In this document: piece by piece, positions 26,683-35,462 of the stretch | Layout: the number at the start of each line of letters is the position of its first letter | Numbering within the stretch: position 1 is the first letter of the stretch | NCBI GenBank assembly: GCA_001709035.1 | Contig: LVKA01000008.1 | Span: 434,001-498,000, forward strand | Source of the DNA: Candidatus Thiodiazotropha endoloripes | GTDB taxonomy: Bacteria > Pseudomonadota > Gammaproteobacteria > Chromatiales > Chromatiaceae | Direction of reading: 5' to 3' | DNA: 64,000 nucleotides | Position numbers and translations under genes: made by a program | Notes under the pieces: generated by a model | What the model saw: the letters and a program-made list of their open reading frames with translations, nothing else | The model's database searches: none | What the model was told of the DNA's origin: nothing

Positions 26683-27399
26683 TTACTGGTAATACGATTC
26701 GAAGTATGAGAGTGGCGGCAGGTTTTGCAGGGTCTCACGATCCACTCTACCGTAGTAGAGATCGAAGAGTCCTTTAGGTTCGTAATCGCCATTGATAACA
26801 TGTTTCAATCGGGCGACACGTAGCTTGTTACGTGCTGGATGTTTGTTGATATTGAAAGTCTCGGGTGCAATGATCATCGCCACCAAAGCGAGAAACTGAT
26901 CATCGCTGATCTCATCGAATGATCGGTTGAAATAGTGGTGTGCCGCCTGTTCGAAGTCCTTCGCATTTGGCCCCAGGTAGACCGTATTGATGAATCGTCT
27001 GAGTTGCTTCTCCTTTGACATCAAAGGGTCGAGAACAAAACGGGCGAGTAGGGTCTGCTTGATTTTGGCGATGCCGGGGGTAAAGCGTTCGAAATAGATC
27101 TTTTTCACCAGGGCCTGGGTAATGGTGGTAATGCCTGCACCAGGGGTCTTGAGATCTATGCCTGAGTGGTGATAGAAGTTCGGGTCTTCAATTTTCAGCA
27201 GTGCCGCCTGTTGGTTCGCTGTGAGTGATGAGACTGTCAGGGGGTAGGGGGCGGCTGATTCCTGTGGTATGACCCTGTCAATGGTATATCGGTAGGCGGC
27301 CTGCAACTCCCAACCATAGTATCCGGCGATTGCCAACAGTAAGAGGCTCGCTGTGATCAATGTTCGGCTTAAAGTTTTCACAGGTTTTTGAGATTCCAT
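26683..27399 (-). CDS. Small GT51-type transglycosylase-domain protein
   Basis: A 238-residue protein with one N-terminal transmembrane helix (about 12-30) followed by a glycosyltransferase-51 domain: the motif-1-like EDPNFYHHSGID (catalytic Glu present), the motif-2-like GAGITTITQALVKKIY, and LLARFVLDPLMSKEKQLRRFINTVYLG. GT51 enzymes polymerise lipid II glycan strands in the periplasm. There is no transpeptidase domain, and motif 2 is ITTITQALVK rather than the usual STITQQLVKN, so it belongs to a divergent monofunctional group and not to the main MtgA. The adjacent sigma-factor operon is divergent, with about 170 bases between them. Confidence 0.82.
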   Translation of the reverse strand: MESQKPVKTLSRTLITASLLLLAIAGYYGWELQAAYRYTIDRVIPQESAAPYPLTVSSLTANQQAALLKIEDPNFYHHSGIDLKTPGAGITTITQALVKKIYFERFTPGIAKIKQTLLARFVLDPLMSKEKQLRRFINTVYLGPNAKDFEQAAHHYFNRSFDEISDDQFLALVAMIIAPETFNINKHPARNKLRVARLKHVINGDYEPKGLFDLYYGRVDRETLQNLPPLSYFESYYQ

Positions 27400-27570
27400 C
27401 TTTCTGGCTCAACCCGATCCTGAGTTTATCAACCATCAGCAGATTGCAGGTCTGCTGTTTGTCTGTCAACCGATGCGCCACGACTGCGTTATATGGAGAG
27501 TGATGTTACACAAACAGGGTAGCCGATTGAAACCACTGAAATTGATCTCTTCCATACTTAACGGTGTATC

Positions 27571-28230
27571 ATGGCCGCAGCTTTGCTTGAGAAAATTAAG
27601 CCGCAGTGGGATCCATGGGTGCAGCCGATGCTGAAGCAACCTATTGATTCCATTGCTGTTATGCAGGAGTTTGCTTTGCAGGGGGATGGGCTGGACAGCA
27701 ACCAGGCGCTGAATCGTTTTCTCGCGGGTGTCGAACGCCGGGCACTGCGCATGGCGACCGTTTCGGTCGGCAATCCGGACGATGCGCTGGATCTGGTTCA
27801 GGATGCAATGATGAAGCTGGCAAGTCGATACGCTGAACGTTCAGAGGATCAGTGGGGACCCCTTTTTCAGCGTATTTTGCAGAACAGCATCAGGGACTGG
27901 CACCGCCGCTCCTGGGTGAAGAACCGATGGCACCGCTTTATTCGCGGCGGAGAGGGAGCGGATGCGGTAGATCCACTGCAGGGCTATCCGGACAGCCGGC
28001 AGACGGAATCGGTGGAGAGACTTCAGCAGCAGGATGCGATTGCCCGTCTGGAGCAGGAAATCCATAACCTCTCCCTGAGACAACAGCAGGCATTTATGTT
28101 GAGATTGTGGGAAGGATTGAGTGTGGAGGAGACGGCAAAGGTCATGGGGTGCTCCCAGGGGAGCGTAAAAACCCACTACTCCCGAGCCGTATCCGCTTTG
28201 AGAGAGAAGCTGGAGGACCACTGGCCATGA
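27571..28230 (+). CDS. ECF-type RNA polymerase sigma factor
   Basis: A 219-residue sigma-70 family protein with region 2 (about 50-120: RRALRMATVSVGNPDDALDLVQDAMMKLASRY) and region 4 (about 155-210: LSLRQQQAFMLRLWEGLSVEETAKVMGCSQGSVKTHYSRAVSALRE). Region 3 is absent, as in ECF factors. It overlaps the next gene in an ATGA junction, and that gene encodes a small membrane protein of the type that accompanies these sigma factors. Target promoters are unknown; autoregulation of this six-gene run is the usual arrangement. No strong ribosome site precedes the ATG. Confidence 0.92.
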   Translation: MAAALLEKIKPQWDPWVQPMLKQPIDSIAVMQEFALQGDGLDSNQALNRFLAGVERRALRMATVSVGNPDDALDLVQDAMMKLASRYAERSEDQWGPLFQRILQNSIRDWHRRSWVKNRWHRFIRGGEGADAVDPLQGYPDSRQTESVERLQQQDAIARLEQEIHNLSLRQQQAFMLRLWEGLSVEETAKVMGCSQGSVKTHYSRAVSALREKLEDHWP

Positions 28231-28604
28231 GATCGGACGAAGAGTTTCTCAGTGAGGTCAAACAGCAGCTGCAGCAGAGTAGCGATGCGCTGGATGAACT
28301 GACCCTCGCCAAACTTGGCGCGGCCCGCCGACGTGCCGTGGAGGTCGGGAGTCGACCGGCTGTTTATCGCTTTGGTGATGTGCTGTCCTTGGGCCGTGGT
28401 GGGATGGCGATCCTGATACTGGCCGGGTTGTTGTTGATCGCCTCCGCTGTTCTGCTGAAGACAACCAATACGCCTGTAGAGCAGCAAATGCAGTCGATCA
28501 CCCTGTTGGAGGATATGGAGCTTCTGGGTGCTGCGCAGGAGTTGGAGTTTTATCAGGAGCTGGATTTCTACCTATGGGTGACGGATGAACAGGATTCAGG
28601 CTGA
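28227..28604 (+). CDS. DUF3619-like single-span membrane protein
   Basis: A 125-residue protein with an N-terminal cytoplasmic helix region (about 1-60, SDEEFLSEVKQQLQQSSDALDE), one transmembrane helix (about 62-84, MAILILAGLLLIASAVLL) and an acidic periplasmic tail (ELEFYQELDFYLWV). The layout and place directly after a sigma factor match DUF3619 proteins, which are thought to act like anti-sigma partners; that role is inferred from context. Its start overlaps the sigma stop (ATGA), which implies translational coupling and a fixed ratio. Confidence 0.8.
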   Translation: MRSDEEFLSEVKQQLQQSSDALDELTLAKLGAARRRAVEVGSRPAVYRFGDVLSLGRGGMAILILAGLLLIASAVLLKTTNTPVEQQMQSITLLEDMELLGAAQELEFYQELDFYLWVTDEQDSG

Positions 28605-28803
28605 GTGGAGTCTGTTGCTGTTTCTGACAACCTCTGCGGTGTTGGCCGGTGAGGCACAGTCCGGAACTGAAGAGCCTCCCAGTATGGAACTGCTGGAATT
28701 TCTGGGTGGCTTCGAAACCCCGGAAGGGGATTGGCTGGATCCTCTTCTGCTGGTGGATGACCGGCAAGCTCAGCAAGATGACGTGGTACAGGAAAATGAT
28801 TAG
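28585..28803 (+). CDS. Small exported acidic protein, 72 aa
   Basis: Begins at an ATG 20 bases inside the previous gene and ends eight bases inside the next one, so it is sandwiched by overlaps on both sides. The 72-residue product has a signal peptide (about 1-22, VLAG) and a short, strongly acidic mature part (EEPPSMELLEFLGGFETPEG, DDRQAQQDDVVQEND). No family is recognised. The double overlap and signal peptide argue that it is real and works with the sigma/DUF3619/DUF3106 unit in the periplasm. Confidence 0.7.
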   Translation: MNRIQAEWSLLLFLTTSAVLAGEAQSGTEEPPSMELLEFLGGFETPEGDWLDPLLLVDDRQAQQDDVVQEND

Positions 28804-29290
28804 GTGCTGGTTAACGATAGGCCTGCTGCTTATGGTATCTCCATTGATGGCGGAGGATCTCTCCTGGGCTGGGATGAACGATAGCCAGCAGAAGCTGCTG
28901 GCGCCATTGGCTGAACAGTGGGAGAGTCTGCCCGAATCCCGACGCCAGCGACTCCTCAAAGGGGCGGATCGTTGGTCACAGATGACGCCGGAGCAGCAGG
29001 ATCGGGCAAAATCACGTCTCGAGACCTGGCGTGATCTGAGCTCGGATCAAAAGCAGCTGGTGCGGGAGCGGTTTCGGGAGTTTGTCGCACTTGAGCCGCA
29101 ACAACGACAACTGTTGCTCGATCGATATCAGCGCTTTCAGAACCTCTCACTGGATGAACGCAAGGCGCTGCGCAAACGCTGGCAGAGCATGTCGCCGCAA
29201 CAGCGGCAACGGGCACTTAAAAGGTCGAAGATATTGCGCCGCCTGACACCGCAACAGAGACAACGACTAATGAGAAAGTTGAAACAGTAG
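28796..29290 (+). CDS. DUF3106-like periplasmic helical protein
   Basis: From the ATG at 28796 (AGGA upstream) the product is 164 residues: a signal peptide (1-21, ending LMA) and a string of similar helical units rich in Gln and Arg (SPQQRQR, LTPQQRQRL, LSLDERKALRKRW, LEPQQRQLLLDRYQRFQ). This is the DUF3106 pattern, a periplasmic protein with short repeats reminiscent of Spy/CpxP-type segments. Its gene overlaps the previous by eight bases. DUF3106 genes commonly accompany DUF3619 and sigma factors, which fits here. Function is unknown; a periplasmic sensing or chaperone-like role is plausible. Confidence 0.85.
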   Translation: MIRCWLTIGLLLMVSPLMAEDLSWAGMNDSQQKLLAPLAEQWESLPESRRQRLLKGADRWSQMTPEQQDRAKSRLETWRDLSSDQKQLVRERFREFVALEPQQRQLLLDRYQRFQNLSLDERKALRKRWQSMSPQQRQRALKRSKILRRLTPQQRQRLMRKLKQ

Positions 29291-29292
29291 AC

Positions 29293-30174
29293 ATGGATCG
29301 TTATATCGCATCGGCCCTGCTGATCTGCTGTCTCATTGCAGATGCCCGGGGGACACCGCTTGAGTGGGAGTGGTTGGATGAGATCGGACCGCCGCTCCAA
29401 TCCAGCCTGGGTGTGAATCTCGGCCTTGACGATGCGGATGGCTGGAGCCGCCGCTTCGATCTCAGTCTGGCCGGACCGCTCTATTCCCGATTTGATTTCT
29501 CCTATGGTGAAAGCCATGTGGAGTCGGATCAGGCAGAACTGGAGACCGACTACTACTCACTGGGTGTTACTACCGATCCTCTGGCGGCAGTCAGCATTTC
29601 GGTCGGATTTGAGGAGTGGGGGGATGAAGCGGCACTGACTATTGAAACCCTGTGGCTCGGTTTCACCTTCAACCTCGGTGACTTTTCGGCAACCCTGATG
29701 CCTCAGCAGCGGGACATCCGGCTGCAGGTAACCGACTGGTATCGACCTCGCGCCGACCATGTGGATCTGGAGAGCCGGGATATCGGTCTGATTCTGAGTT
29801 ACTTTACCGCTGACGGCTGGGTCTTCAGTGGCAGTTATTTCAACTATGACTACTCGGAAAACATCAGTCGTCTCGATGAGGACTATCGAGTCATCTCTAT
29901 ATTTCCCCTCGATACCCTTGATCTGGCCAGCGGCCTGGATGACTACCGCTACTCGATCGGCATCGGCAAGCTGCTCGGGGAAATCAGTGTCGACCTGGAT
30001 TGGAGTCGCAGTCGTTCCGCCGTGGATGGCAACTATGCCAGCCTGACCAGTCTCTCATTCGATATCCCCATCAATGATCAAATCAGTTTGAATCTCATGG
30101 GTGGCGTACAGGATGTGGATTACGCCGAGGATAAGATCCTCTTCTCCAATCTTGGGCTGACCCTCTTCTGGTAA
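29293..30174 (+). CDS. Predicted outer-membrane beta-barrel protein
   Basis: A 293-residue exported protein: signal peptide (1-20, ADARG) followed by alternating amphipathic strands with aromatic belts (FDLSLAGPLYSRFDFSYGE, WVFSGSYFNYDY, VDLDWSRSRS) and ending LGLTLFW, the terminal aromatic expected for outer-membrane insertion. About 12-14 strands seem likely from the pattern. No family is recognised. It starts two bases after the DUF3106 stop, so it is part of the sigma-factor transcription unit. Confidence 0.8.
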   Translation: MDRYIASALLICCLIADARGTPLEWEWLDEIGPPLQSSLGVNLGLDDADGWSRRFDLSLAGPLYSRFDFSYGESHVESDQAELETDYYSLGVTTDPLAAVSISVGFEEWGDEAALTIETLWLGFTFNLGDFSATLMPQQRDIRLQVTDWYRPRADHVDLESRDIGLILSYFTADGWVFSGSYFNYDYSENISRLDEDYRVISIFPLDTLDLASGLDDYRYSIGIGKLLGEISVDLDWSRSRSAVDGNYASLTSLSFDIPINDQISLNLMGGVQDVDYAEDKILFSNLGLTLFW

Positions 30175-30310
30175 ATCCGCGCCCGCTGTCAAATAAAAAA
30201 CGTTTTAGAAAATTTCCTGTCAACCAGTTCGCATTGATTGCGTTAATCCCTTTAGAGGACGGATCAAATCGTCTGATTAGGACTATTCAATCAATAAAGA
30301 GGAAATGGTA

Positions 30311-32146
30311 ATGAAAGGTTTTTTAGACAACTGGTTTCTTCCCGGCTTGCTCAGTCTGATGTTTCTGCTGACAGGGTGCGGCGGTGGCGGCAGTTCCGAT
30401 TCCACAGGGGAGACCGGAACTGAGGAGAGCGGGAGATTGGTGATCGGTGTGACCGATGCGCCCGGTGACTTCAGCAGCTATACCGTGGATGTGATCTCAC
30501 TGACCCTGACCAAACAGAACGGTGCGGTGGTCGATACCCTGCCGCTCAATACTCGCATCGATTTTGCCCAGTACACGGATATGACCGAGTTCGTCACGGC
30601 CGTGACAGTGCCGTCAGGACGCTATGTGAAAGCGGAAATGGTGGTGGACTACAGCAATGCCGAGATCTGGGTGGAAGATGAGAGCGGTGAGTTGGTGGAA
30701 GTGCCACCGGCCAACATTCTCAATGAAGCCGGGGAGACATTGAGCCAGCTTGAACTGTCGGTGCATATTGAAGGCCGACAGACTCTGCTGATCGCTCCGG
30801 GCATACCCGCCCATCTTACCCTCGATTTCGATCTCAATACCTCGAATCAGGTGGATCTTGATGGGGTGGAACCGGTATTGACCGTACAACCGATCCTGCT
30901 GGCGGATGTTGAGCTCGATCGTCCCAAGCCCCATCGTCTGCGTGGACCTCTAATGGATGTGGATAGTGAGAACAGTGAGTTTGAGATCAGCATCCGCCCG
31001 TTCCGTCACCGTTTCAATCGTCAGAACCGCTTTGGCGAGTTGACGGTGAGTGTTTCCGATGAGACCTATTATGAGATCGATGGTGAGACCTATCAGGGGG
31101 AGCGTGGACTGGCCGCCTTGGATGAGGTACCGACATTCACAGCGACCCTGGCGGTCGGTGAGTTGCAGCGGACCAACAACCGGTTCACCTATCAGGCAAT
31201 GGAAGTCTATGCCGGTTCCAGTGTGCCTGGCGGCGATCTCGATGTGGTGAGAGGCAATGTGATCGCCCGCAGTGGTGATCAGTTAACCGTCAGAGGGGCG
31301 ACGCTGATGCGGGCGGATGGCTCGGTGATCTTTCGGGATACCATCGACGTACAGTTGGATGGGGAGACCGTCGTCAAAAAACAGCTATCGACCGAGGAAC
31401 ACAACACCGGTGAGATTTCCGTTGGTCAGCGGGTACTGGTGTTCGGTAACCTGGATACGGCTGAGTCGAGTCTCAGTGCGGATCATCTGCGGATGCTGGT
31501 GACTGTGCTCAGCAGTACTCGGGTCGATGATGAGAGTGCTCTGGTGGTCGATCTGCAGAAGATCGATGGCCGGCCGGTTTCACTTTTCGATTTCAGTGGT
31601 ACCGGCAGTAGCGCGACGACCGATGCCGATCCACAAAACTACGAAGTGGATCATGGTGCGTTGGATATCTCGCAATTAAGTGCGGGTGTGCCATTGCGGG
31701 TAATTGGCTTTGTTACCCCATTCGCCACGGCACCGGCGGATTTCACAGCCCAAAGCCTGGTTGACCTGACCGAGGTTGCGGCGGTATTGACTCTGGGTTA
31801 CGGCAGCGGCAGTGCCAATGCGTTCAGTGCCATCTCGGCAGAGGGTCTGACCCTCGATCTGACCGATGCGGAGCTATTCCATCACCTGGGCCGGGCCGGT
31901 ATTGTAATCGACCTGACTGAGCTGGGTGTGGAACCGGTGATCGTACCCCATGACGATGGAGATGGTAGTTTCTGGATCCAGGAGGGGGAGACCCGGCAGC
32001 TGCATACAGATTTTGCCAACTTTGCTGAAGATCTGGCGTCACGAATCGAGGCGGGCAGTCTGGTGAAAGGGTTACTTGCCAGTGGCGACTATGTGGATCA
32101 GAGCGGCGTGCTCACCAGCAGGATGGTTGTCGTCAAACTGCTTTGA
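30311..32146 (+). CDS. Large lipoprotein with DUF4382/DUF5666-like domains
   Basis: A 611-residue lipoprotein. The lipobox LLTGC gives Cys23 as the acylation site, followed by a Gly/Ser-rich spacer. Residues about 40-200 resemble DUF4382 (RLVIGVTDAPGDFSSYTVDVISLTLTKQ), a carboxypeptidase-regulatory-like beta domain. Later segments with DGETVVKKQLS and GQRVLVFGNLD recall repeated DUF5666 small beta-barrels. Role is unknown; such proteins sit on the outer membrane or cell surface. The start at 30311 is preferred over 30305 because AGAGG is then eight bases away. It lies about 130 bases after the barrel gene on the same strand, so co-regulation is likely but a separate promoter is possible. Confidence 0.82.
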   Translation: MKGFLDNWFLPGLLSLMFLLTGCGGGGSSDSTGETGTEESGRLVIGVTDAPGDFSSYTVDVISLTLTKQNGAVVDTLPLNTRIDFAQYTDMTEFVTAVTVPSGRYVKAEMVVDYSNAEIWVEDESGELVEVPPANILNEAGETLSQLELSVHIEGRQTLLIAPGIPAHLTLDFDLNTSNQVDLDGVEPVLTVQPILLADVELDRPKPHRLRGPLMDVDSENSEFEISIRPFRHRFNRQNRFGELTVSVSDETYYEIDGETYQGERGLAALDEVPTFTATLAVGELQRTNNRFTYQAMEVYAGSSVPGGDLDVVRGNVIARSGDQLTVRGATLMRADGSVIFRDTIDVQLDGETVVKKQLSTEEHNTGEISVGQRVLVFGNLDTAESSLSADHLRMLVTVLSSTRVDDESALVVDLQKIDGRPVSLFDFSGTGSSATTDADPQNYEVDHGALDISQLSAGVPLRVIGFVTPFATAPADFTAQSLVDLTEVAAVLTLGYGSGSANAFSAISAEGLTLDLTDAELFHHLGRAGIVIDLTELGVEPVIVPHDDGDGSFWIQEGETRQLHTDFANFAEDLASRIEAGSLVKGLLASGDYVDQSGVLTSRMVVVKLL

Positions 32147-32166
32147 TTTTCGATCAAACCCTTGAT

Positions 32167-32188
32167 GCCCTCCCCTTCGGGGGAGGGC
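32167..32188. terminator. GC-rich UUCG hairpin between convergent genes
   Basis: GCCCTCCCC and GGGGAGGGC form a 9-bp stem closed by a TTCG tetraloop, 20 bases after the lipoprotein stop and before the end of the convergent GGCT-like gene. No T-run follows on the plus strand. Confidence 0.55.
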
Positions 32189-32210
32189 GCGTAATAAGTC
32201 TCAAATCCGC

Positions 32211-32726
32211 CTATCTCAATCCGTCGATATGGATGGCCATTTCCAAGGCATGCCTTTCACTGTTCGGATCGATGATCGATTCGATACGCTCGATTCTGTC
32301 GATGTAGGTCGTGGAAAACCGGTGTTCCCTGGCGCCGCTCAACACATGGTGTTTATACCAACTGTAAGGTTTCAAGAGAGAATCGATGTGGGTGGCGTAG
32401 TAGGTAAAGGCGGATATGCTGTCGCCAGATCCGGTTACCAGGGTAACCTGTTTCTCCTCATAGCCGTTCCCCAGGCCTTCGTGCCGATCAAGCTCCGCCT
32501 TTTCAGCTTGAGCAATTTCAAACACAACACCGATTATCCGCTGTTCCGGATCGCGGGTCTCCAGTGCGTCGCATTTGGCAGAACCGTCCCGACTTATTTT
32601 ATGAAAGCGCAGGTCGTGAGCCTCCAGCGTGGCGGTAAATCTGAATCGCGCCGAAGGCACTCGCTTGATGAGGCGCCTGGATGACATGTTCGAGCCATAA
32701 GCGAAATAGAGCATTGGGTTCTTCAC
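32211..32726 (-). CDS. Gamma-glutamylcyclotransferase-like protein
   Basis: A 171-residue cytoplasmic protein with the GGCT fold signatures: YFAYGSNMSSRRLIKR at the N-terminus (substrate-binding YGSN) and the catalytic-glutamate region in ELDRHEGLGNGYEEKQVTL. Family members cyclise gamma-glutamyl amino acids or gamma-glutamylamines to 5-oxoproline. The exact substrate is not predictable. It is followed upstream by a DUF1330 gene twelve bases away on the same strand, so the two are probably co-transcribed. Confidence 0.85.
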   Translation of the reverse strand: MKNPMLYFAYGSNMSSRRLIKRVPSARFRFTATLEAHDLRFHKISRDGSAKCDALETRDPEQRIIGVVFEIAQAEKAELDRHEGLGNGYEEKQVTLVTGSGDSISAFTYYATHIDSLLKPYSWYKHHVLSGAREHRFSTTYIDRIERIESIIDPNSERHALEMAIHIDGLR

Positions 32727-32738
32727 GCAGTCTGACGA

Positions 32739-33026
32739 TCACGTTTCATAGCTTAGCAGATCCATCTCTGCCGCCTCCTGGCGAAGTGGAATCAACGCTT
32801 GATACTGAGCAGAGGTGTACCAGTCGTTCAAGGCCTGCATATCGGGAAACTCGATGACAACCGTGTCACTATGCTGATGGCTGCCGGATAGAACAGCCGA
32901 TAATCTGCCCCGGAAGATCAGGGAGCCCTGCCAGGGCTCAAGGGTGACGGCTACCTTGTTGCGATACTCCTGCCACTTTTCGTTCTCTTTTACCGTGATA
33001 TGTCCAATGAGGTAAGCATTTGCCAT
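32739..33026 (-). CDS. DUF1330 family protein
   Basis: A 95-residue dimeric alpha-beta-barrel-like protein (MANAYLIGHITVKENEKWQEYR; VVIEFPDMQALNDWYTSAQYQALIPLRQ). The motif FPD-x-A-x-x-W-Y-x-S-x-x-Y is the DUF1330 hallmark. Function of the family is unknown; the fold resembles small monooxygenase or stress-response barrels. It lies just upstream of the GGCT-like gene and probably forms a two-gene unit with it. Confidence 0.9.
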   Translation of the reverse strand: MANAYLIGHITVKENEKWQEYRNKVAVTLEPWQGSLIFRGRLSAVLSGSHQHSDTVVIEFPDMQALNDWYTSAQYQALIPLRQEAAEMDLLSYET

Positions 33027-33303
33027 AGATCTATCCTTTTTACTTGGTCCGGTTTTATTGTTGGTTGTTTGAGCGGTGGGTGGTTATCGAGGTTCCAACG
33101 GATCTTAGAATAACCTCCTTTTTCTTATGAGATTATCCGATTCACAGGCAAGTTGTAAGCCATCACTTTGTGTTCAAAAGCGATATACTGAATTGTTGTG
33201 ATAACAGACCCTAGCCTATCGGGGGTTGTGGAATGAAAAGAGATAACCAAGCAGAAGACGAAGGTTAGAATAAGCACGCAATGATCAGTGTGCCAATCAG
33301 ATG

Positions 33304-33491
33304 GAGAGAGTAGCTCCCCTCTCCCCTTGCGGGAGAGGGGCCGGGGGAGAGGGGGAAGACTGGGCACCTCTGTCTGAATAAGAAATCAACGCAATAATAA
33401 TGAATGATCAACGAGTCTTTTATCTTTTAGCCAAATCGAACGCTTCGCGTACACCCTCTCCCCAATCCTCTCCCATTAAGGGAGAGGGGCT
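33304..33491. repeat. CCCTCTCC-type paired hairpin repeat, copy B
   Basis: Two GC-rich units lie about 100 bases apart: 33304-33355 (GAGTAGCTCCCCTCTCCCC, then its inverse and a GGCCGGGGGAGAGG tail) and 33451-33491 (CACCCTCTCCCCAATCC, then GGGAGAGGGG). Flanking bases also match copy A at 25227-25422, for instance CCTTGGCTxATTTTGAG after the second unit. This is the main content of the gene-free stretch 33027-33684. Confidence 0.75.
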
Positions 33492-33533
33492 TTGACGCAT
33501 CTCCTTGGCTAATTTTGAGGTAACGGCACAATA

Positions 33534-33564
33534 GGGCATATTGGATTAGTGCTAACAGGCCCTA
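33534..33564. repeat. Single arm of the TTAGGGCC MITE-like family
   Basis: GGGCATATTGGATTAGTGCTAACAGGCCCTA-type arm, matching the right end of the 6090-6181 element with three or so changes. No left arm is adjacent, so it is a solo end left by deletion or one-ended insertion directly beside repeat copy B. Confidence 0.65.
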
Positions 33565-33684
33565 CGCACCTTAGTGTATTGATAGGCGGTCCTGATCCGG
33601 TTATTAATCCCTGTAGTAATGAGTTGATGTATTTTCCCGTGTCATAGCTGGTTTTCGGATACCACATCGGATCGAGCGTTTTTT

Positions 33685-35223
33685 ATGGGTAATCAATCTG
33701 CAGCAACTGTCTCTAATCGACTGCGTCTATTGGGTTTCTCACTGACTGTATTCCTCTCCTCAGCCGCGCTGCTGGTGCTTGAGATCCTGGCCGGTCGGTT
33801 GTTGGCGCCCCATATCGGGGTGTCCCTCTACACCTGGACGTCGATCATCGGTGTCATTCTTGCCGGTCTTTCACTCGGTAATTGGCTGGGTGGGATTTGG
33901 GCGGACCGGGGAGCCGACGGACGGGTGGCCGGCGTTGCCATGGCGCTGGCGGGCATCTATGCCATGCTCGCGCTGCCGCTGATGGATGGGCTGGGCAGCT
34001 TGCTGGCTACGCAACAGGTCGGTCTGCTCGGATCGAGTTTCATCTTTGCCTTTACGCTGTTTGCACCACCTGCTGTAGCAATCGGTGTTGTTACCCCCTT
34101 GCTGACAACCCGCGCCCTCGACCTGGATCCCCGGGCAGGACATGTGGTTGGCAGGATGCATGCACTGGCGGCCATCGGTAGCATCGTCGGCACCTTCGCT
34201 GCCGGGTACTGGCTGGTTCAGTCGTTCGGCTCCCGGGCCATTCTGTTCGGTACCGGTGTGGGACTGATCCTGCTCGCAGTACCCTTCCTGCTGCGGTTAC
34301 GTCCACCGGTATTGGTGGTATTGATCCTGATCACGCTCGCCTCTGGCATTCTCAGCCTCTCTCAACAGGGGCTGCGTGGCTCCTGTGACCGGGAGAGTCA
34401 GTACTTCTGCATCCGGGTAGTCGATCGCAGTAGTGACGCCCCGTTTGGCCAGGCCCGCGGGATGGTGCTTGACCATCTGCTCCACGGCATCAACCACGAC
34501 ACCGATCCGAGGATTATCATTGCCCCCTATGTGCATGCCATCGATGAGCTTGTCTATGAGCACTTCAATCAACGTTATGACGCTGGACTTGACTGGTTCT
34601 TTCTCGGGGGAGGCAGCTATACCCACCCCCGAGCCGTTCAGGCGTTGAGTCCGGAATCCTCTGTCACCGTGGCCGAGCTCGATCCGATGGTGACCTTGAC
34701 CGCGGTGGAGAAGCTCTACCTGGAGCCGGAAGCGATGCATATCCTGCATGAAGATGGACGTCGGGCCCTGACGGCAGAAACCGGCAAGTTCGATGTTATC
34801 GTCGGCGATGTCTTTCACGATGTTGCGATTCCCGAGCATATGGTCACGCTGGAGTTTGCTGAAATCGTCCGCCAACGGTTGAGACCTGATGGTATCTATC
34901 TCATGAATATCGTCGACGCCTTTCCCGATCCGCGTCTGGTACGTGCCATCACCAAAACCCTGAGTGAGGTGTTCACCCACGTCGATCTGTGGATGGAGGG
35001 TGTACCCGGTGCCGATCGGGTTACCTTCGTGCTGAGTGCCACAAACAGTGAACGACCGCCGGAGATCGTTCAGGCCCGATTCGGTTTTGAACGAACCTGG
35101 TTTCGAGTTACTGAAAAGTTGATGGAGTTGGGAAAACCGCTGGATGAGCTGCCGGTGCTTACCGATGACTATGCCCCGGTAGAAAGATTGATTGCCGGGC
35201 TTTTGCTTGGCGAACGGGATTGA
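33685..35223 (+). CDS. Spermidine-synthase-like protein fused to membrane domain
   Basis: A 512-residue protein. The N-terminal half (about 15-225) has six or seven transmembrane helices (LTVFLSSAALLVLEILAGRLLAPHIG), and the C-terminal half is a Rossmann methyltransferase-like domain related to spermidine synthases (FFLGGGSYTHPRAV, AELDPMVT, HEDGRRAL, DVIVGDVFHD). This is the fused MFS/spermidine synthase architecture, common in bacteria. Whether it makes polyamines is uncertain, since the residues for aminopropyl transfer cannot be checked here. Monocistronic with a run of weak upstream signals. Confidence 0.88.
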   Translation: MGNQSAATVSNRLRLLGFSLTVFLSSAALLVLEILAGRLLAPHIGVSLYTWTSIIGVILAGLSLGNWLGGIWADRGADGRVAGVAMALAGIYAMLALPLMDGLGSLLATQQVGLLGSSFIFAFTLFAPPAVAIGVVTPLLTTRALDLDPRAGHVVGRMHALAAIGSIVGTFAAGYWLVQSFGSRAILFGTGVGLILLAVPFLLRLRPPVLVVLILITLASGILSLSQQGLRGSCDRESQYFCIRVVDRSSDAPFGQARGMVLDHLLHGINHDTDPRIIIAPYVHAIDELVYEHFNQRYDAGLDWFFLGGGSYTHPRAVQALSPESSVTVAELDPMVTLTAVEKLYLEPEAMHILHEDGRRALTAETGKFDVIVGDVFHDVAIPEHMVTLEFAEIVRQRLRPDGIYLMNIVDAFPDPRLVRAITKTLSEVFTHVDLWMEGVPGADRVTFVLSATNSERPPEIVQARFGFERTWFRVTEKLMELGKPLDELPVLTDDYAPVERLIAGLLLGERD

Positions 35224-35462
35224 GATAAAACCAGAGTTTTCTATGCCACCATTCAATCACTGCGGTTGGCACTGATTTGTAAATAAGTGAATTGTTGAAT
35301 CATTCCTTAATTGACAAGGTTACAAATCTAATCGCCACCAATGAACGCAAAAGCTCGCTCGATATAGAGTGAAAACAACCCATATTAATCTCAGTGTTAG
35401 TCCTGACTCCCTATCATCTACAGTCTTAGGAACAGTGCTGATAGAGATGACAGGAGGCTGTC

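Noticed and set aside
33125-33367. 80-codon minus-strand frame beginning MPSLPPLPRPLSRKGRGEL
   Set aside because: The proline/arginine-rich start is a translation of the CCCTCTCC repeat; not a gene.
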